A DNA stretch of 64,000 bases from Desulfoscipio gibsoniae DSM 7213 (GTDB lineage: Bacteria; Bacillota; Desulfotomaculia; Desulfotomaculales; Desulfallaceae), in contig NC_021184.1 of the NCBI RefSeq assembly GCF_000233715.2, positions 3,682,001-3,746,000 on the forward strand. The letters run 5' to 3'. Shown in pieces: positions 61,080 through 64,000 of the stretch; position 1 is the first letter of the stretch; each line of letters begins with the position of its first letter. The notes beneath the pieces were generated by a model. It had not been told where the DNA came from, did no database searches, and worked only from the letters and a program-made list of their open reading frames with translations. Made by a program: the position numbers and the translations under genes.

Positions 61080-61850
61080 TTAATTTTTCTCCCCTGCACC
61101 ACCACGGCGCCAATCACGGCCAGTCATGGGCGGCCATAAATTGCTCGGATCCAGCGTCTGAAAAGCCGTTAAAAACCGGGTTTTAAATTCCGGGTAACGG
61201 TCGCTTAGCATTTCTACCAGCTCCTTCATTTCTTCCCGTTTAGTTATACCATTTACAGGACAAAGACTTTTCACCACAGGAAGATTATAGCGCTGCACAA
61301 AGGTTTCCACGGTTTTTCCAGTAATATAAACCATGGGACGGATTAAGGTGATACCACTGCGATCCATATAGGTCACAGGCGCAAATGTTCTAAACTGGCC
61401 GGTGAAAATTAAACTCATTAAAAAAGTTTCGATAGCGTCGTCCAGATGGTGACCCAAAGCCAGCTTATTTAATCCCAAGTCCCGGGCGGTATTGTTGATC
61501 GCCCCCCGGCGCAGGTTGGCACACAAAGCACAGGGATTCTTTTCCTTGCGTTCATTAAAAACCACCTCGCCGATATCGGTTAACTTATTGGTAAAAGGTA
61601 TATCCCTTTGCCGGCAAAAACCGGCTAATGTATCAATATCCATGGGCCAGCCGGGGTTAACGAATATTGCATGCAGGTCGTAGCGCACAGGCACCTCCCT
61701 GCGTATCAAACATAGCACATGCAGCAGTGCCATACTATCCTTGCCCCCGGACAAGCCAACCGCCACTCTATCCCCGTCACTAATCATATTATAATCAGTC
61801 ATGGCTTTTTTAACTTTGCCCTTGAACCATTTTAAATAGGAATCCTTCAA
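61080..61850 (-). CDS. TtcA-family tRNA 2-thiolation protein
   Basis: PP-loop ATPase of 256 residues of the TtcA/TtuA type. The PP-loop is VGLSGGKDSMALLH near residue 32; the Fe-S ligands are CALC (KNPCALCANLRRG near 108) and the later cysteine in KSLCPVNG. GHHLDDAIETFLMSL is characteristic. It thiolates a cytidine or uridine in tRNA using an Fe-S-bound sulfur. It starts with TTG, with AAGGATGA upstream. TtcA versus another PP-loop tRNA thiolase is not decided. Confidence 0.85.
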   Translation of the reverse strand: MKDSYLKWFKGKVKKAMTDYNMISDGDRVAVGLSGGKDSMALLHVLCLIRREVPVRYDLHAIFVNPGWPMDIDTLAGFCRQRDIPFTNKLTDIGEVVFNERKEKNPCALCANLRRGAINNTARDLGLNKLALGHHLDDAIETFLMSLIFTGQFRTFAPVTYMDRSGITLIRPMVYITGKTVETFVQRYNLPVVKSLCPVNGITKREEMKELVEMLSDRYPEFKTRFLTAFQTLDPSNLWPPMTGRDWRRGGAGEKN

Positions 61851-61994
61851 AAATCATCATCCTTTTCTACACTGCATATTGACAGCACACCAAAAGATAA
61901 CAATTATTATAACACAACGCCAACCTGGCTAGTGGTATAGTAAATTAAAGTTACAATATAACAATAAATACAGCAACAGTACACAAGATAAAGA

Positions 61995-62034
61995 AAAGCA
62001 GGCTGCGTTATACATCCGTAAAGCAGCCTGCTTT
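61995..62034 (-). terminator. Terminator after CBM-like gene
   Basis: AAAGCAGGCTGC and GCAGCCTGCTTT form a 12-bp stem with T-rich tail on the minus strand (TCTTTATC). The remainder of 61851-62046 holds nothing recognised. Confidence 0.75.
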
Positions 62035-62046
62035 CTTTCAACTAAT

Positions 62047-62343
62047 TTAGGCTCTGGCAATCCAGTTATGACCGCTATTATTATCCCAGTTATTAGCACT
62101 ATCTTTAAAACAAAAAGCCATGGTATGGTTTTTCATGGGCACGTTTTGCTCCCACCCTCTAGCTGTACGATCCATATTAGTGGTAATTGTTTCCTGCCAG
62201 TTGTTGGGATCGCGGTAACCGCAGTGCAGGTATACCTGGTCAGCACCGGACTTGTCAAGCAACCCGGAGTAACAAATATTGATTTGGTTTCCAAAGGTTG
62301 GTCTTACTTCAACGCCCTTCTCCATGTCGTTCCAGCTTTGCAA
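62047..62343 (-). CDS. Carbohydrate-binding-module (CBM25/53)-like protein
   Basis: A 98-residue protein that is almost entirely one beta-sandwich module: QVYLHCGYRDPNNWQ, MDRTARGWEQNVPMKNHTMA and FCFKDSANNWDNNSGHNW match starch-binding-module type CBM25/53 in its aromatic and Asn pattern. No catalytic domain or signal peptide is present. The start is placed at TTG 62343, with GGAGGTG 6 bases upstream; the ATG at 62358 sits on that ribosome site. It may bind internal glycogen or act in the spore (inference). Confidence 0.7.
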   Translation of the reverse strand: MQSWNDMEKGVEVRPTFGNQINICYSGLLDKSGADQVYLHCGYRDPNNWQETITTNMDRTARGWEQNVPMKNHTMAFCFKDSANNWDNNSGHNWIARA

Positions 62344-62477
62344 TAATGACACCTCCATAGTTTTTTAAATTTTAAAGCAAAAACAAAGAAGAACTAATAT
62401 TTATAGTGCTTTTTTTTGGTTCATTTATACGTGGAAAAATGTTATATTGTATTTAGAAAAATTTAAGGGGCGTTTTT

Positions 62478-62822
62478 ATGAACTGGTTACTCACTTTTTT
62501 ACTTAATGCGCTGGCCGTGGTACTGGCTGATCGTCTACTGGCAAATATCCACATTTCAGGTATCGTACCAGCGCTAATGGCCGGTGCGGCACTGGGTATT
62601 GTCAACACATTTTTGCGCCCGATACTCATGCTGCTGACCTTCCCATTGACATTATTTAGCCTGGGGCTATTTATTTTCATCATCAACGCTATTACCTTTA
62701 CAATCGCCTCCTGGCTGGTACCCGGGTTTGATGTACTCAGTTTCGGCGGTGCCTTTTGGGGTGCATTAATCACAGGCATAATCAGCTGGCTGCTTAATTT
62801 GCTGTTTCAAGAAAGAAAGTAA
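62478..62822 (+). CDS. Holin-superfamily IV (DUF/PF04020-like) membrane protein
   Basis: Four-span protein of 114 residues of the so-called phage holin IV / YvlD type: MNWLLTFLLNALAVVLADRL, NTFLRPILMLLTFPLTLFSL, and FGGAFWGALITGIISWLLN. Such proteins are chromosomal and widespread, so a phage origin is not implied. AAGGGGCG precedes the ATG. Confidence 0.85.
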   Translation: MNWLLTFLLNALAVVLADRLLANIHISGIVPALMAGAALGIVNTFLRPILMLLTFPLTLFSLGLFIFIINAITFTIASWLVPGFDVLSFGGAFWGALITGIISWLLNLLFQERK

Positions 62823-62832
62823 AGTTAATTAT

Positions 62833-62860
62833 TTGACAATTAAAGATTAAGTGATAGAAT
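62833..62860 (+). promoter_or_regulatory. Sigma-A promoter for BFN gene
   Basis: TTGACA (62833-62838) and TAGAAT (62855-62860) with a 16-base spacer, about 90 bases before the gene. Confidence 0.65.
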
Positions 62861-62954
62861 AACCACAGACAAACGAGCATATATACAGGTAACCGCAGCA
62901 ACCATCGGACCAGCAGCCCCAAAAATACTATATTATTCCGGGAGGTATGGTCCC

Positions 62955-63428
62955 ATGATCGTTAAAGTAAAAGGAATTGCTTATGATATGTCGGGCAGCC
63001 CTATAATATTGCTGACCGATTCCACGGAAAAAAGGGTATTGCCGATCTGGGTCGGGCTTTTGGAGGCCCACTCCATTGCTTTGGCCATGGAAGGAATTCC
63101 CCAAACACGACCACTGACCCATGATATTACTCTAACCATCTGCCAAACCCTGGGTGCCAGTATTACCGGGGTGGAAATTTCCGATTTAAAGGACAACACT
63201 TACTTTGCCGAGTTGTATGTTTCATCCGGGGAAGATAAATATTTGATTGATGTTCGTCCAAGCGATGCTATTGCCCTGGCATTAAGGGCGGGAATACCTA
63301 TTAATATTTCCCAAACGCTCCAAGGACAGATGCTGGATATCCAGGAAATTCTTGATGAGGATGCTAAAAAAACCCTTGAGGAGTTATCTGATAACCTGCT
63401 TGATGAGTATAAGAAGTCATTACATTAA
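62955..63428 (+). CDS. Bifunctional nuclease (BFN/DUF151) family protein
   Basis: Protein of 157 residues: the BFN domain occupies residues 1-135 (LPIWVGLLEAHSIALAMEG then RPLTHDITLTI, and DVRPSDAIALALRAGIPI), with an acidic helical tail. Members show DNase/RNase activity or bind transcripts in some bacteria; function in sulfate reducers unknown. GGGAGG precedes the ATG. Confidence 0.88.
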   Translation: MIVKVKGIAYDMSGSPIILLTDSTEKRVLPIWVGLLEAHSIALAMEGIPQTRPLTHDITLTICQTLGASITGVEISDLKDNTYFAELYVSSGEDKYLIDVRPSDAIALALRAGIPINISQTLQGQMLDIQEILDEDAKKTLEELSDNLLDEYKKSLH

Positions 63429-63429
63429 A

Positions 63430-63456
63430 ACCCGCCTGATATCAGGCGGGTCTTTT
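63430..63456 (+). terminator. Terminator after BFN gene
   Basis: ACCCGCCTGATATCAGGCGGGT is a perfect palindrome followed by CTTTT, directly after the stop codon. Confidence 0.8.
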
Positions 63457-63491
63457 ATATATAACTTACCTTAATGGCTATTTTTTATTTA

Positions 63492-64000
63492 CTAAATCAC
63501 GTCTGACCCTGGCTGGCTTAATGGCATATCAATGCATACTGCCGTACCTTTGCCGTTACTGCGCAACATTATTTTTCCCCCGTGGGATTCAACCACTTTT
63601 TTACAAACAGTTAATCCCAAACCCACACCGTTTGCTTTAGCGCTGACAAAGGGCTCAAATATAGCATGCTGTATTTCCTTGGCCAAACCTAAACCACTAT
63701 CCTCAACTATAATAAAACTTCTTCCCTGACCTTCAGTGGTAATAATGCGCAGGCGGCCGCCACCCGGCATGGCATCCAGAGCGTTTTCCATAATATTACC
63801 AAAAACAGCGTGCATTTTCTCCCGATCCAAATATAGTTTCAGAGAAGGGGCATAATCCTTTACCACTACCACATCCGGGTCCATAATCGGACCCAGCGTT
63901 TCCAAAACCTCGTCCAACAGATCGTTCACGTCCAACCATTCCTTCTTAAGATGAAGATCATGGGAGAGGTTAAGTAAAAAACTGATGGTTTTGTCCATAT
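63492..64000 (-). CDS. Histidine kinase, C-terminal part, cut by window edge
   Basis: The last 168 or so residues of a sensor kinase: a partial dimerisation region (MDKTISFLLNLSHDLHLKKE) and a complete HATPase domain with N-box FGNIMENALDAMPGG, G1 VEDSGLGLAKEI and G2 NGVGLGLTVCKKVV. The ORF runs off the window, so the apparent ATG at 63998 is most likely internal and the H-box and sensor domain lie beyond 64000. HATPase type as in the kinase at 9582. Confidence 0.85.
   Translation of the reverse strand, partial: MDKTISFLLNLSHDLHLKKEWLDVNDLLDEVLETLGPIMDPDVVVVKDYAPSLKLYLDREKMHAVFGNIMENALDAMPGGGRLRIITTEGQGRSFIIVEDSGLGLAKEIQHAIFEPFVSAKANGVGLGLTVCKKVVESHGGKIMLRSNGKGTAVCIDMPLSQPGSDVI

Noticed and set aside
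62478-62822. Prophage remnant suggested by the holin name
   Set aside because: This four-span family is chromosomal in many bacteria and no other phage gene is nearby.
1-64000. tRNA, rRNA or CRISPR loci
   Set aside because: No cloverleaf-like GTTCGA region with matching acceptor stem, no rRNA core sequence and no regularly spaced repeat array was seen on reading both strands.

Overview
The window reads as chromosome of a Gram-positive, spore-forming, dissimilatory sulfate reducer of the Desulfotomaculum/Peptococcaceae type. The basis is a sulfate-activation and APS-reduction cluster (sat, aprBA, qmoAB) in which the membrane QmoC is replaced by soluble HdrC and HdrB, a true two-cysteine DsrC, a SleB cortex hydrolase and a YlbF protein, strong AGGAGG-type ribosome sites, and frequent GTG/TTG starts. 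No rRNA, tRNA, CRISPR array or prophage was recognised.

Layout. 0-4 kb: radical SAM protein, then a TauE/SafE permease with a periplasmic partner. 4-11 kb: a beta/gamma-crystallin-like protein, then a regulatory and transport block with three paralogous DUF2292 small proteins, an SLC13 anion transporter, a CBS-pair protein, a receiver-only response regulator and a sensor kinase. 11-16.5 kb: acyl-CoA synthetase, HtrA protease, and an intact IS1634-type transposase ORF whose DDE residues appear replaced. 16.7-21 kb: second SLC13 transporter, second CBS-pair protein, ArsB/NhaD-type permease. 21-31 kb, minus strand: sat, aprB, aprA, qmoA, qmoB, hdrC, hdrB. 31-36.5 kb: YkgJ-type Cys-cluster protein, NifX-like protein, DsrC, Na/Pi cotransporter-like protein, SleB. 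36.6-46 kb: ABC-F ATPase, HAD phosphatase, YlbF, KhtTU K+/H+ antiporter, third SLC13 transporter, Tex. 46-55 kb: ferritin-like protein, MFS exporter, NapH-glutaredoxin fusion, MarR, DUF296/sulfite-reductase-like ferredoxin/MenG operon, SsuABC-type ABC transporter. 55-64 kb: NuoE/NuoF/NuoG-N (Hnd-type) electron-transfer operon, uncharacterised genes, TtcA-like protein, CBM-like protein, holin-like membrane protein, BFN nuclease, and a histidine kinase cut by the window end.

Working model. Anion carriers (TauE, SLC13 x3, ArsB/NhaD-type) bring in or export sulfate and sulfur oxyanions. Sat makes APS, AprBA reduces it to sulfite with electrons from QmoAB-HdrCB, and DsrC carries the sulfite-reductase product (dsrAB is not in the window).

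The main new observation is a recurring 18-bp palindrome close to TTGTGAAATATTTCACAA (Rex- or HcpR-like). I found 11 copies, placed on or next to promoters of the TauE gene, the DUF2292 operons, the sensor kinase, the SLC13, CBS and ArsB/NhaD-type genes, and also the catalytically altered transposase. I did not find it ahead of sat or aprBA. It suggests one redox-responsive regulon linking anion transport, CBS/DUF2292 accessory proteins and a two-component system.
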